Assembly (NCBI GenBank): GCA_030407085.1
Contig: CM059584.1
Location: 5,766,001-5,830,000 of the forward strand
Reading direction: 5' to 3'
DNA: 64,000 bases
From: Trichopria drosophilae
Taxonomy: Eukaryota; Arthropoda; Insecta; Hymenoptera; Diapriidae
A program made the translations under genes and the position numbers. Positions 11,024-23,300 of the stretch are shown here, one piece after another. Within the stretch, counting starts at the first letter, position 1. Every line of letters starts with the position of its first letter. The notes under the pieces are model-generated. The model was not told the origin of the DNA and did not search any database. It saw only the letters and a list, made by a program, of their open reading frames with translations.

Positions 11024-12266
11024 ATTGAAATATAAACTGTATATTATTACGAAGGTTTAATAAAATTTTGAACATACTAAAGACAAAGATGTATAATATA
11101 TCTATTTACCATGCTTCCTTTATTTATTGTCCTTTTAAGCGAAAAGTATGTGCATTTATTATTATTTTCGGATATATAGTCGTAAAATCCGATTTTACGG
11201 CTTACTTCTAGTAAATTTCATTTTAAGGATCACGTGTAACGTGAATCTGCGTTGTCAAAAACATAACCCATACGGACTAAATGCTGTCCGCGAAATCGAA
11301 TTTTTACAGCTTTCAGCACCGAAAAATAATGTCCGACACACGACCGTCTTTTTAAAAAAAGAGAAAGGGAGAGAAAGGGAGAGAATGAGAGAAAGGGAAA
11401 GAAAGGGAGAGACAGCGAAAGAGAAGAGAAGCAAAAAGAAATGGAGAGAGAGCAACAAAGAACGAGTGATAAGGAGAAAAAAGTGAAAAAGGGAGAGAAA
11501 GGGAGAGAAAGTGAAAGAGAAGAGAAGGAAAAAGGCATGGAGAGAAAGCAAAAGTGATACAAAGAACGAAAGAGAAGGAGAAAAAAGTGAAAAAGGGAGA
11601 GAAAAAGAGAGAAAGGGAGAGACAGCGAAAGAGAAGAGAAGGAAAAAGAAAGGGAGAGAGAGATAATAATTTAACGTAAAGTATTAAAATTCAGGAAATT
11701 AATTAAATTATTCAAAATTAGTTGGTGAACTTAAAAATATTTTCTGTTTAAAAAAAGGCTATTAATTTTCAAGAAATTAATTGAAATGTTCAAAAAATGT
11801 TGATGAGCATAAAAAATTTGTTGTCTACATAATTCCGATTGCATTTTTCGAAAAACAAAAGAATATTTTACTATTTTTATTGCATTTTCATTGAATTCCT
11901 CGTCAAAAATTGTGAAAGAAATCATTTTTTCTGTACCATAAACTACTATTAGTCCGTAAAATAAAATTTCACGGTTCACATGAAACATGAATCTGCGCTG
12001 ACAAAAACATAACCAAGACGGACTAAATACAGTCCGCGAAATCGAATTTTTACAGCTTTTAGGACCGAAAAATAATGTTCGCCACACTGCCGTAATATTT
12101 TACGGCCTTGTATAGAAAAATACTATTTTAATCTTGTTAATTCAAAATTTATTCAACAGATGATATAAATAAATAAATCATGATAAATAGATATATTATA
12201 CATCTTTGTCTTTAGTATGTTAAAAATTTTATTAAACCTTCATAATAATATACAGTTTATATTTCA
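11024..12266. mobile_element. TIR element with GA-rich core (about 1.24 kb)
   Basis: Left terminus 11024-11107 and right terminus 12183-12266 are inverted repeats with only about two mismatches over 84 bases (attgaaatataaactgtata inward to gatgtataatatatctattt), with weaker similarity for some 30 more bases. Inside are a GA-rich tract at 11355-11665 and a direct repeat of about 135 bp (11217-11352 and 11965-12100, sharing gtccgcgaaatcgaattttt). A copy of the inner part occurs inverted at 40.9-41.2 kb. No transposase frame. The target duplication is not evident, so the superfamily is open. Confidence 0.75.
11355..11665 (+). repeat. GA-rich minisatellite (gagaaaggg-type units)
   Basis: Irregular tandem array of purine units such as gagaaaggga, gacagcgaaagagaagagaa and gtgaaaaaggga, strongly purine on the plus strand. 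The longer unit gacagcgaaagagaagagaa appears near 11410 and 11621. Frames translating it (Arg/Lys/Glu on one strand, Ser/Leu/Phe on the other) are repeat artefacts. It sits inside the TIR element above. Confidence 0.85.
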
Positions 12267-13189
12267 ATATAATTCTTAATTTTTCTAGAGATTTATAGAT
12301 TTTTGCTAACTTTAAAAATCGCTAGACAGAAATTAATAAAAATCTCTGTTAATTACTTGTTTTAACGATTACTTTAATATATCCATCTTAATTTTATCAT
12401 CAACCTTCAATCGTATAGTTGGTCTCATTAACTGCAAGACCTTCGTTTTATTTGCTACAATAAATTTTAAATAAAAAATCACGACCCGCATGCAACATCG
12501 TAATTGCCATTTCGGACGGTTACACGAAACTTGGCATTTATCGTTGATCATTAAAATCATACAGTTGGACAAGACAAAACAGGCGAAAAGAAGCTTTATA
12601 TAACGATGTATATATTTTAATGCTTTTTGTAGCAAGTCTTGATTACAGTTTAATTAATTGGTGCAACATTGGTGCACTACGTTGTGGTATACGACATAAT
12701 TCAGTGGTATTGGACTCAAACTTGTAGTATTTAATGAGATCTCTTTTGCTGATTTTCAATTGCAAATATTAAAATGTTGAGAACAATTGCTTATTCATTG
12801 GTGAGTTATTGATAATGTTAACATTGGGTAAATATAATAGTGAAAAACATATGTTCATAGTATGAATAAAAAGCTGGAGTACTTGGCAATGTCAGAGTGC
12901 CGTCCAGGTATCTTAATTTGTATTATGCTTGAGAAATAATCATTAAAGCAACAAAACTTTTATCTGAAGATTCAGCAAATTAAAAATGAGTTCAGGATGG
13001 CCTCCCATTGTGCTCTAAAAGAAATCAGATTCGTCACTTTCTATGCTTTTTCTGAGCATGGGCTCATAAAGATCTTTTAATGATATCAATTTGACCTCTT
13101 GGTGGTTTATGATCACTAATAAAACTGTTAAATCGAAAAAGGTATAATGAAATGAAATTTGATGTGTCTACTTCCCACGGGAAGTATTT
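12267..13189. other. AT-rich intron segment, nothing recognised
   Basis: No supported exon or structured repeat seen in this part of Calpain-C intron 2. Confidence 0.5.
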
Positions 13190-13410
13190 GGCATCTGAAG
13201 TTACTTAGCTTCAAGTTTTGCTTCTTGCATTTCTTCAACAATTTCTCGGAAGAAATATTTGTTGTTTAACCCAATGAGTACAAAACTCAGCAGCAATTAT
13301 AAATGAACTGTTTAATAGATGGTCTTCTATTAAAAAATATATTTCCTCCGAGAAGTTGTTGAAGAAATGAGCAAAGTAAAACCTGAAGCTAGTTTTGCGC
13401 AAGCTTCAGA
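13190..13410. repeat. Hairpin with ~75-bp arms
   Basis: 13190-13264 and 13333-13410 are reverse complements with few mismatches and small gaps, sharing catttcttcaacaa and ttctcgga(a/g)gaaatat. The loop is near 68 bp. The right arm overlaps the 3' end of a 68-codon minus-strand frame (13389-13595), as if one end of an old sequence had been duplicated in inverted orientation. It could form a long stem in RNA from either strand; no miRNA identity is claimed. Confidence 0.7.
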
Positions 13411-13595
13411 CGCCACAGAGTACATTTGTCAGGACTAATTCCATCAACATGCGAAAATCTTGTTGAATAGCGGCGCTTCAAAAGGTTACGGAAAGTATCA
13501 ACGGGTGCGTTTGGTTGATTCGCATTGTAAGAACTGGAATTGGGTCGAATGTCGGAAGAGTTTCTATACTCGCTGCGAGATATATACTTCGTCAT
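13389..13595 (-). pseudogene. Uncharacterised 68-codon frame next to hairpin
   Basis: Encodes a mixed-composition product (NLLKRRYSTRFSHVDGISP, then TLWRLKLAQN) in a locally GC-richer patch. No start context, acceptor or domain is convincing. Its end lies inside the inverted repeat above. It could be a decayed fragment of a cellular or transposon gene, or chance. Confidence 0.15.
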
Positions 13596-14039
13596 CTTCT
13601 CGCTGCATCTGCATAATTGCCTTCTGATCAGTACAGCACTGAAGTTCCCAGGGAGAATACCGACTTGCCTACACTTTCACTACCTGGGACCTGGACTTGC
13701 AACGTGTAAGAATTCTTAAGTTAAGCAAGATTAATCAACTACCCAATCTTTGAGCAACTACGTAACTCTTATATTTTATTAAAAATATACTTATGGTCCA
13801 GGAATCAATTCTGTAATTTTTATCGTCAAATTCATGTTCTTAAATTTAATATTTTAATGGGTATGTATTAATCAATAAATATCATCCATTTACTAGGAAA
13901 CATGTTTCAGAATTTTTTTTTCATTTAGCGTTATTTTACATCATTTTCCGCATTAGAATACCGTATATATTTAAAAATATCGTGTGAATAATATTTTGAC
14001 TGGTAAAAAAAAAAATTTCAAAATTGCGGCTCATAAATG

Positions 14040-14470
14040 GCTGTTAAATTCGATTTTTTTCGAAATCATAGTCGCGTGTACTCCGACGACTGACCCGAAT
14101 AAAGTAACTTCAAACTTAGTTCCCGGGGGTTTTTGGGGTCGTGGACTCTAAATTTGAAGTTAGTTTTAAAAAATTCAAAATGTGGGTCCAACAGGGCAAA
14201 CGTATTTATTAAAATCAAACGAAATCTCTTCATCCTTGGTACTTGGCAGTTTTTGAGGTCGCTGACTCCGGATTGCCTATCCACCATTTTGAATTTTTGA
14301 AAACTATCATTAGATTTGGTCTCGATAACCTCAAAAAAGGCCGTCTACCAAGTTTGAAGTGATTTCATTCGGGTCAATGGATTGAGTACATGCGAATATG
14401 TTTTTGAAAAAAATCGACTTTAGTGGGCATTTTTGAGCCACCATTTTGAAAAGTAATTTTTGAAAATAGT
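14040..14470. repeat. Dispersed CATTTTGAATTTTTGAAA-family repeat
   Basis: Contains (a)ccattttgaatttttgaaaa, ggtcgtggactc / ggtcgctgactcc, and gtttgaagtgatttcattcg phrases like those at 9.6-10.0 kb, in two or three decayed units. Frames across it are not credible genes. Confidence 0.55.
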
Positions 14471-16255
14471 TCTATCTTCTGGACCAAACCTTCCTGATGC
14501 GATATTTATAAATATATGAGGTATTACAATGTGACAAATGATAAAAAATAACGATAAGTAAAAAAAAATCTCAAAAATTCCTGATTTTTCGGAAATAAAT
14601 GCTCGTAATCTTTTTACATTTAAATTTTGCGGCATTTTTCGTCAGAATATAAAAATAACTTAAATAGCGCTTCACAAAAAAAACTGTGATTACTGACCAT
14701 CACACAGAATTTAATCATGGTAACGATTGGATAGTGAACCGAATTGGGATATAAGATTGATTTCTATAATGTATTATATTAACCGCCAAAAACCATCTCT
14801 TAATATAAAACAAGGCACTAAACACGTTCCTACATCGGCATTTCATAATGTTAAATGTTAAATGCCTAGAGAGCATCATACAAAAAGCTTTAGTGTTCGT
14901 CAATGTTTAATAATGTTCAGTATTTATGCAACTTTCTCGATATATACAAACGTTTACAAATATATTACAGTAAAATTGAACGAATGTTACTTACTAAAAC
15001 GATTAAATCATGCTAGTATTAACGAAAGTATCGTGTTACAGCAATATGTTGACTTTTAAGTTAATCTATTACATTTATAAAAATATTTAGTTACATACTA
15101 TTTCAAAATAGTTATAAAAATGTTTTATCAATGTTGTGTAATTCATTTATTTAAAAAAAAATGAAAATGTTACAGCCTCGGAAGATCGCAACATGGTTCG
15201 CTGATTACTAATGACACTTCTCATTAATGACATTTTTTCACAACATAAATTAGGAAAAAATACAAAATAAGTAGTTCCCAATGAATAACTTATAATTTAG
15301 TTGAATTTACTGAATACTTTTGCCAGTATACGTCGTCGAAGAATAAATGTTGGAAAATAATATTAATAATTGGATATAATTCTTTCTTTTAAATAAATTT
15401 TCCTAAAGTCGAATATTAAAAGTCTCGTTGATTTGCTCATATATGGCTACAATTTTTTTGCAACTGTGAAGATCTATTTTGAGAATCATTTTAAATTCAT
15501 ATGCAAATTTCAACAAGACTGCCCTGGTAGAAATATGTCCTCTTTTGTGTTACTCTGTCCAGTTTCACTATATTGTTAACATAGGAAATAAGGGAATTGG
15601 ACAGAAACTAGACAAGAAACTAGGTTCATTTTGTACAAGGGTGTTGAAGTAAAAATTATACGACGATTGAAACAGATGGGGTTTCCACGATTCATATAGT
15701 CAAAATGCCACAATTTGGAGATGTAAAAAACGGCTACGCTTGATTATATAGAATTTTCTATAAGAAAAGACCTGTTTCACCACCTGCTCATAATCTCGCT
15801 TCCTCTTCTATTTTAAGAAAACAGTATTTCCCTTCTTGTTTCTCAACACCATTTCAAGAATAAATTACAACATACATGTGCTTTTTTAATTTATCTAACC
15901 CTTTATTTACATAATTTTTACAAGATTTCTTAATTCTATAAAAAAATACAGAATTAAAAAATGAATCTTAAAATGAAAAGAGCCATATGGCTGAATCTGA
16001 AAAAAGACATAAGTAAATTTTCATCAACCTCTCAATAAAAAAAATTTACTTTTAGTGATTTCTGCCCTTTTTATTCGTCTTTTAAGTATACTCAAACTTT
16101 GTACTTGATATTATTATCTATAAATTATGTGCTATAATTAGTATTGTCTTTTGAGATTTTATTATTGTATAAAATAATATCGGTTTCTTAGTTTTGAAAT
16201 TTAAAACATCAATTTTTTTTATTAATTTCTTATGTTGCATAACTTACGCGGACTG
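14471..16255. other. AT-rich intron segment, nothing recognised
   Basis: No supported exon, TIR pair or simple repeat. Confidence 0.5.
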
Positions 16256-16670
16256 ACAAAATTTTACTTTTCGGTTGCTTTTGTCAATCGTGGTATCATT
16301 TCCTAACGGATTTTTAATGTCAAAATCGATGATGCCAGCAGAATTTTCCTATCTCGTCCATGTTCGAGAAAAGTCAGGATAACTTTGTCAAATAAGTGGA
16401 TTTTTGTCCATATTTCGATTGTTTTTGTAAGCAAAGAAAATTTACTTTTGACAATCGCAGCATCATTCCCTAATGAATTATTTATGCTAAAATCGATAAT
16501 GCCAGCAGAATATTCTCCTATTGTCGAGAAAAATGAAGTTAAATTTGTAAAAGTGGGCATTTTTGGAAAAATTTCGATTTATTTTAGAGCAAAACATTTA
16601 ACCTCACTATTCTCAGAAATGGGAAGTGATAGCAAAATTCCGATACCGCCATCATTTTCAACATAAAAAG
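16256..16670. repeat. Short tandem duplication, ~167-bp period
   Basis: The phrase aaaatcgat(g/a)atgccagcag recurs 167 bases apart (atgccagca at 16332 and 16499). Neighbouring text is also shared: tttacttttgacaatcgcag is like tttacttttcggttgcttttgtcaatcgtg. A third, partial unit may follow to 16670. The overlapping frames on both strands are repeat-derived. Confidence 0.6.
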
Positions 16671-17454
16671 TACGTTTGGAATTTAAATCTGATTGTCAGG
16701 AAAAATCAGTGTCGTGTTGTGTTACAAGTAGATTTTGACATATTGTTTAATCTCGGAATAAGAAAATACTTTTTTTCAAGGTTTTTCCACTTCTTCATCA
16801 GTTCATAAATGTTCTGATGTCGAAAAATATAGTTTCGATTTTATCTACATTAACCAGGAATGCTTTTTCATTTTTATATCATTTTACACTTAAAATTGAT
16901 TCTATGAGAAACGGGAGTTTTCCATCTGTTTAAATCACTTTATTCAAAATCACCAAAGTTCAATTGAATTCCAGACAAGAAAATTCAACCATATTAGCGA
17001 AGACCAATGAAATATACTAAGAACAAAGGATAAGACTAATGAAAGAGTCTTAGGTGGTCCAAGAAGATGACAATCCAAAAAATTACCTAATTCAGTTCTT
17101 TAAATGTAATATAGGATGTCGATAATTGAATTTAAAATAGATTTTATCAATTTTGTTTTTAAACAGAATTTTTGTACTAATTATATTTCAACTTTTGCCA
17201 TAAATGTAGATCATAACAGCATTGCGAGCTACAAAATAATAAATATTTTTTTGTATTTGTAAGGATTTTTATAAGTTAATTTGCGTTGGTGACGTTTTAA
17301 AATGGAAATAATTATTGTTGAACTTGTACAGTACAAAATTCTGTATAATTTGAAAAATAACTTTTTTATCGGACAATATGTAATTGAGCAACACTTGAAT
17401 ATATATGTCTCTGCTCGATAGAAGTGCAAGAAGAAATTTCTTGTTGTTCAATAA

Positions 17455-17552
17455 CTTTGACATCACGAGAGTAAAATTTCCAGAGCATTCTCGAAAACGA
17501 GACGGAAGGGTAAATGAGGAACCGAAGGGGTAAATATACCGAGACTCTACTG
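17455..17552 (-). mobile_element. Isolated pogo/Tigger-like element end
   Basis: Read on the minus strand this begins CAGTAGAGTCTCGGTATATT directly after a TA dinucleotide (17553-17554), the form of pogo/Tigger termini (TA target, CAGT start). No matching second terminus was found nearby, so it is a fragment. It is distinct from the element at 18596-19471, which starts CAGTACAACC. Confidence 0.4.
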
Positions 17553-17558
17553 TAGATG

Positions 17559-18182
17559 ATAATGTTAACACATGTCTTCTTTTTAATTTCAACAATGACT
17601 AAAATAAAAATAATGGTTCGAAACCGTTAAAAGTTGTAATTTTTTAAAAACAGCACGTTGAAATGAATTATTTGCAAGCCATAAAACACAACGAAAATTC
17701 CTGAAGTAACTAAAAAGCTTCGTTAAGTAAAAACTCTAGAATGAAACTAATTACAATACAAAATATTTAAAATGTTTGTAATAGTATACAAAATAATAAA
17801 GAACCCAATATATCATTTCTTTGCACACAAGCATATGTAGTGTGTATACTTTTCTAAAACAAACAACAGCTATGATAATTGGTAATAATAAGTAGAATTT
17901 CATTTCTATTCCAGTACTAATGTAAAACGGTACATGTGTCATCTTTCCCATAAACATAACGTTTTTCTCCTGCTTACATCACTTAATTGAAAAATTGCCT
18001 GAAACGAATAATGCATATGCAAGTAAAAATGGTACATAGAACTAATTTTTTGTAACAATAAAGTTTGGTAATTGTGATGTTGACAGTTATTTCATAACAG
18101 GACCACTTTCCGTGAAAAAGTCGATTAATCTTAATATAACATTTATACCGATATTTAATTAGAATACTTAATTATATAATAT
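17559..18182. other. AT-rich intron segment, nothing recognised
   Basis: No supported feature between the isolated terminus and the composite element to the right. Confidence 0.5.
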
Positions 18183-18190
18183 GGTGTTAC

Positions 18191-19585
18191 GGTCGCACGT
18201 CATTATTTCACGGACAAATGATCACACGAGAAAATATCATGGACATTTGATCACACGTCAAATTATCACATCGATAAAATATCACATCGACAAAATATCA
18301 CACATTTTAATATTTTCTTGATTAAAAAAAATCATATTTCGATTACTTGCTCATATTTAAATGAAATTAATTTGATTGACAGTATTGCAAAATATCATAT
18401 ATTTATGTATTATGATGTCTAAAAGATCATATTGAAACTATTGTTTCATCGTGTCAAAATAATATTTTGAAAGTCTATAGTATTTTTTTTACGATTTCCA
18501 CATTGTTTACAGATTTATTTTCCGCGAACAAAAGTTCTCTGTGCAGCCACACTTAGGTTAGGTTAGGGTATTTTTAGGGCACGCATATGCTTTTACAGTA
18601 CAACCTCTCTTGTTCGACATGATCGGTGCCAGACGCTCTGTCTCTGATCTTGCTAGTTTGACATTTTTTTAACCACGCCCACTATGATGTCACGCAATAG
18701 TGATTGGCTCATTTGTTTTTATGAACATAAGTGTACTGCGCGGCGGAGACAAACATACTGAAAGTACCTATATTTTACTCGAAAGCAATTTTGTAAAATC
18801 AAGGGATTATATTTAAATTAAATATTGGAAGATTATAAAAGATGAGCTCTCGGGAAAACGTCGATCCAAATAAATCCGGTAATTCAACAGCCCAACATAA
18901 CCTAGACTATTTGGTTCCAAAAAAGTTAATTTTCTTTTTACAGGAATAATCAAATTGCATTATTTTAAAGTAAAAATAAATATTTTTTATCAAAACATAG
19001 ATTTTATATAAAAGTTCGATTTTGATGTCTAACCTGATGCTTAAGCTTCCTGATGTGTAACCCATATTCCTCAAATCATTAGAACCTACTGTAAATTCTG
19101 AACATTACCTTTTGTAGCTGCGATAAGATACAACTGTTAACTTGTGAAAATATAGTAGTTCTTCCTCTTCAGCTAACCTTCTAACCTTCTGTTTTCCTAG
19201 CATTAATTTCCAGCCTCCTTGCCATACATATAGAAGTCAAGTAGAAGACTAAATCTTAACAACAACAAAGTCGGAAGTTATGTCGTTCGATTTGACGGGT
19301 GAGGTGCAATCGTCCGAGTTCGGCATGGGTGCGTTCGTGTTCGTCGGTAATATAATGGGCGGGGCGGGGAGGGAAGAAGTCTCCGCCCACTGTCGAACTA
19401 AGGAGGTCCGGCACTGTCGACCTAGGGAGGTTGTCGAACAAGCGAAGTGTCGAACAAGAGAGGTTGTACTGTACTATACAAATAGACATAGTGATATTAT
19501 TGTTTATGGTTATTTGTCCATGTGATATTGTCGTGTTCTATTTTATCGTGTGATTAGTTGTCATGTGAAATAAAGACGTAGAGCC
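18191..19585. mobile_element. hAT-like non-autonomous element (8-bp TSD), split by an insertion
   Basis: Flanked by the direct repeat GGTGTTAC at 18183-18190 and 19586-19593. Termini GGTCGCACGTCATTATTTCA and, in reverse complement, GGCTCTACGTCTTTATTTCA continue as inverted repeats for about 46 bases with about 10 mismatches. Subterminal units of the type gatcacacgagaaaatatca repeat several times at the left end. Removing the pogo-like insertion (18596-19471 plus one TA) leaves about 517 bp. No transposase. hAT is inferred from the 8-bp duplication; other 8-bp-TSD superfamilies are possible because the termini do not begin CAG. Confidence 0.75.
18596..19471 (+). mobile_element. pogo/Tigger-like non-autonomous element (TA target)
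   Basis: The 24-bp termini (beginning CAGTACAACCTCTCTTGTTC) are perfect inverted repeats flanked by TA (18594-18595 and 19472-19473). Near the right end the motif acctc-c-ta-ttcgac recurs in two more variants, probably extra transposase binding sites. No DDE transposase frame remains. A short start at 18842 (MSSRENVDPNKSG), ending at a GTAATT donor-like site, might be the leftover first codons of a transposase. Total 876 bp. A GC-rich patch with gggcggggcgggg lies at 19359-19372. Confidence 0.85.
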
Positions 19586-19907
19586 GGTGTTACAACCAAC
19601 AATAATTAATTGAAAATAATTCAAACTTTTTTGTGATTTAATTTGGGCTTTGTCAATTACGAAACTAATTTTTTAATCCCAACGAAATTATACGGAAAAT
19701 CAGAAAATAGTCGGATTTACTATCTATCTATTTGGATCTGGCACAACTACGCTTTTTATTTGATTTTACTATTTTCGTAGTAGGGTTGGCTACCTAATTA
19801 GTCGATGTTACTATTAAGATAGTACAATCAACTAAAAACGATGAATGTGACTTATCCTACTATCTAGTTAATAGTTCCAACAATTTTATTTTTTCTATGT
19901 ATTTATC

Positions 19908-20317
19908 GGCTCTACGTCTTTATTTCACATGCCAACTAATCACACGATAAAATAAAACGCGGCAATTGATAACGCGACAAAATAGCACATGGACAAATAA
20001 CCATAAACAATAATATCACTATGTTTATTTGTATAGTAAAAGCATATGCGTACCCTAAAAATACCCTAAACTAACCTAAGTGTGGCTGCACAGAGAACTT
20101 TTGTTCGCGGAAAATAAATCTGTAAACATATGTGGAAATCGTAAACCAAATATTATAGATTTTCAAAATATTATTTTAACACGATGAAACAATTTTTAAT
20201 ATGAACTTTTAGACATCATAATACATAAATATATGATATTTTGCAATACTATCAATGAAAATATAAATTAAGGTCATTTAAATATGAGCAAGTAATACAA
20301 ATATGATTTTTTTATTG
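19908..20317. mobile_element. Inverted, truncated copy of the 18.2-kb hAT-like element, without the pogo insertion
   Basis: Starts GGCTCTACGTCTTTATTTCA and follows the reverse complement of 19585-19472 and then 18595-18310, including tgtggctgcacagagaactt and ttcgcggaaaataaatctgt. At the point where the other copy holds the pogo-like element this copy reads without interruption (tttgtatagtaaaagcatat), so it is the empty site. It stops near 20317, before the other terminus. Together the two copies form a large palindrome with a loop of about 320 bp. Confidence 0.85.
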
Positions 20318-23300
20318 AAGTGGATATTCATTTGGTCATAAGAAGGACCATCGGGCGTCAAGATTTGATAGTACATAATGCATCGTATATGCACGTGTAT
20401 CTATAGACTAGTTACACGACATTGAAATTTGTGTTTATAATGGCATTGTATAAACATTTTTAACTGACTTGACTGTGACATTCACAAACGTAGCGCAGTA
20501 TTGATTTTTTGTTTTTCTCTTTGTTTCCTTGTTTATCTTAAACAAAGAACGAAGAGAGAAAAGTGAACTTTTCATATGCTTGTATACAGTTTACAAATAT
20601 TTTTAAAAAGTAAATATTGACTCCTTTCGATATTTTTTATGACAATTTCATATACAATTTCTCTCAGTGAAGGTAGTAATTTTCTGAAATGCTTATTTCA
20701 AAATAGTTGAGTCTATTTGTCTATTATGATAAATAGCATTTTTAATCATGAAACAATAGTTAAACTTTACTATTTCAGAGTAGTTATTTTAACTATTACC
20801 AGTCCTAGTCCTCATTTCACACTATGATTCATATTCATAGTAAAAAATGGTCATTTAAACTACTTTTTTTTCTGTGTGCATACCAAAGTACCAAATAAAA
20901 ATCGGTATATATATTGAGTAAGAAGCTGCGTGCACTCCTAGCGTTAAGAAGGTGAACTATACCCTGCGGGAGAACTGACTTCAATTGGTTTTACCCGACT
21001 GAAATCCAGGCGGAACCTTTTTTCTATGATGGTCACATCGGGTAAATTCTATTTTGGTAACTTAAAAAAATATAAAATAAATATTACTATCAAGTGTCTG
21101 CTCTTCTTTATTTTAAACCATAAGTATTTTCCTTTTACTATAAAAAAAATTGACCTTGCTGACATAGCTGAATTCGGTATAGCCACACGTCACTGTTGTG
21201 ACTCCTGTGAAGTGAACCGATTCCAATCCTATATAAAACTCGTTACTGTAAAAAACCGGAGTTCCGGTTCACTTTCACCATTTCGACAGTATCGACGTAC
21301 TGATTTTAAGGGTCACCTGCGTATCTTGAGTGCAACCTATTCAACAACAGACTCCCGTACTTACGTTATCACCTAAAAACAGCATTGTGAAGTACTAAAA
21401 TAGGCTTGTCGCGTAGAAAATTCCGATCTGTAGATTGTCGAGGTAGGAGTTTTCGTTATTGTTTCTTGTACAATAACCCGGGGTCTTTTCTGTACCGAAC
21501 GTAGTAGAGAGGATTTCAAATTCTGCATTTCAAAACTAGTGCGATACTATCGTGCTTTTGTTTGCTCGTATGCGATTGACAAAAGGAGAACCGCCAAGAA
21601 CATTTCGATGCATCTGCTTTTGTTTGTAAATAACATTTCTGAAGCTCGTGATATTTAATCATATGAAAAAAATGTTTTTTAAATAACGCAATCAACAAAA
21701 TTGGCCCATACAAGGCCCTTGGGCGGAAAGTAATAGAACGATCCGAATGAAATGGTTTATATTAAATTTAAATTTTCATAGATATTGCATTGAACCATTC
21801 AACTTATTAGACGAGATAAATTTCATGATCAGATCTAGGTGAAAATTAGAAATCGAATGATACAATCGACACATAGTTCTCGAGGTAACTTAATAAATGT
21901 TTGCATATGACAATAGATTGCGAATGAAGTAATTCGTCGAACCGTACGCGGAAGAAAATTGAAATGATATCTTACACAGAAAATTGATCGGTAATTGTAT
22001 ACCTGGCTGAACATTTTTAAACTAACAGCTAGAATTTATTCTCGGCTTGGAAATGTCGAAAGGATCTAACTACTCAGTGCATGCGCCTATCTATGACTTA
22101 AAACGCAACTGTCAATTAAGTAGTTAATCCAGATTAAACGCTTGATAGCGAGGAAGTCGTTTTGAATTCCATAACAAACGTTATGTCCGCAAAATTCTTT
22201 AAACCTATTTGAATTAATGGATTCCGTAAATATTTTTAAATCAAGCCAAATTTTTGTCTTAAATAGAAAAAATGTGAAATTTGTTCTGGATTATAAATAT
22301 ATATTTGCGTAAATTAATAAAAAATTGCTTCTCTTTTCAAATATTTACATTGACAATTTGTTTCTCTATTTTCTGTAAAACAAAATTATGTCGTTCATAA
22401 ATTTGCTATTTTATACTGAGCAAAATAAAATTAGTCACCTGTAGGGCATGGGCTACCAATCAGTGCATGTGTTCAAATTTAGAGAGTAAAATTGAAGTCA
22501 CCGGTTATTAAGTAAATGTTTAATCAATTTAATTAACATTTAGTTCTTTTTAGAATACTCGCGTGAACTATTTGCATAATTCTCATTTAATAACTCGCTA
22601 ATATCACTAATATATAGTAAATCTTCCGACGTTTCCTCATTGGGCCAGAAGAGGTAAAGCTAAATAATTTTTAGTGCTTGTCAATGAAAACTAAAATTAT
22701 AATTTACGTTTCAGTATTTAATGACCTTGTATACACACAAATTTTTGCAACATTAATTCTATTTATAAAAAATCTCCTTCATATTTTTTTTTGCAGGAAT
22801 AAAATAGATCCAGATAAATTCTCTTTAGATTTAATATTAATAGCAATTATAAGAAATACGTTACAATATCCTTAAATATTATTGGCCTATAATTAAGTTA
22901 CTAATTTGGAAATATGGTTCATTTCAGAACTTTATTACGTAGCAGATAATCTTGCTAATCAAAATAAAAGACGAAAATGACCAATTATAATGATTAATGT
23001 ATGTCAGGACATCAGGGTAGATGAATAGCCTGCAGGACAACGTGAGAATACACGAGACCAGTCGACGCGATCATTGCCTGGTACGAAATACCATACAAGT
23101 TTTGTAATTCAGTGGATACACCGTATTATATTTGCTGCTATCTTACTCGTTTCTATAAAACATCAATAGTTTCCGTCTCAATTAAGGCCCTAGCCGATAG
23201 TCGATCCATTTGTCTTTACATCGTGTACACCTTGTTAGTATAAATCGATACCAGAAGAACTATAATAAGGCGATTCACGTCTATTTACTACCGCTTACGA

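Noticed and set aside
11148..11562. Arg/Glu-rich and Ser/Leu/Phe-rich frames
   Set aside because: They translate the GA-rich minisatellite and have no gene context.
17608..17625. ggttcgaaacc, resembling a tRNA B box
   Set aside because: No A box at the right distance and no cloverleaf could be drawn.
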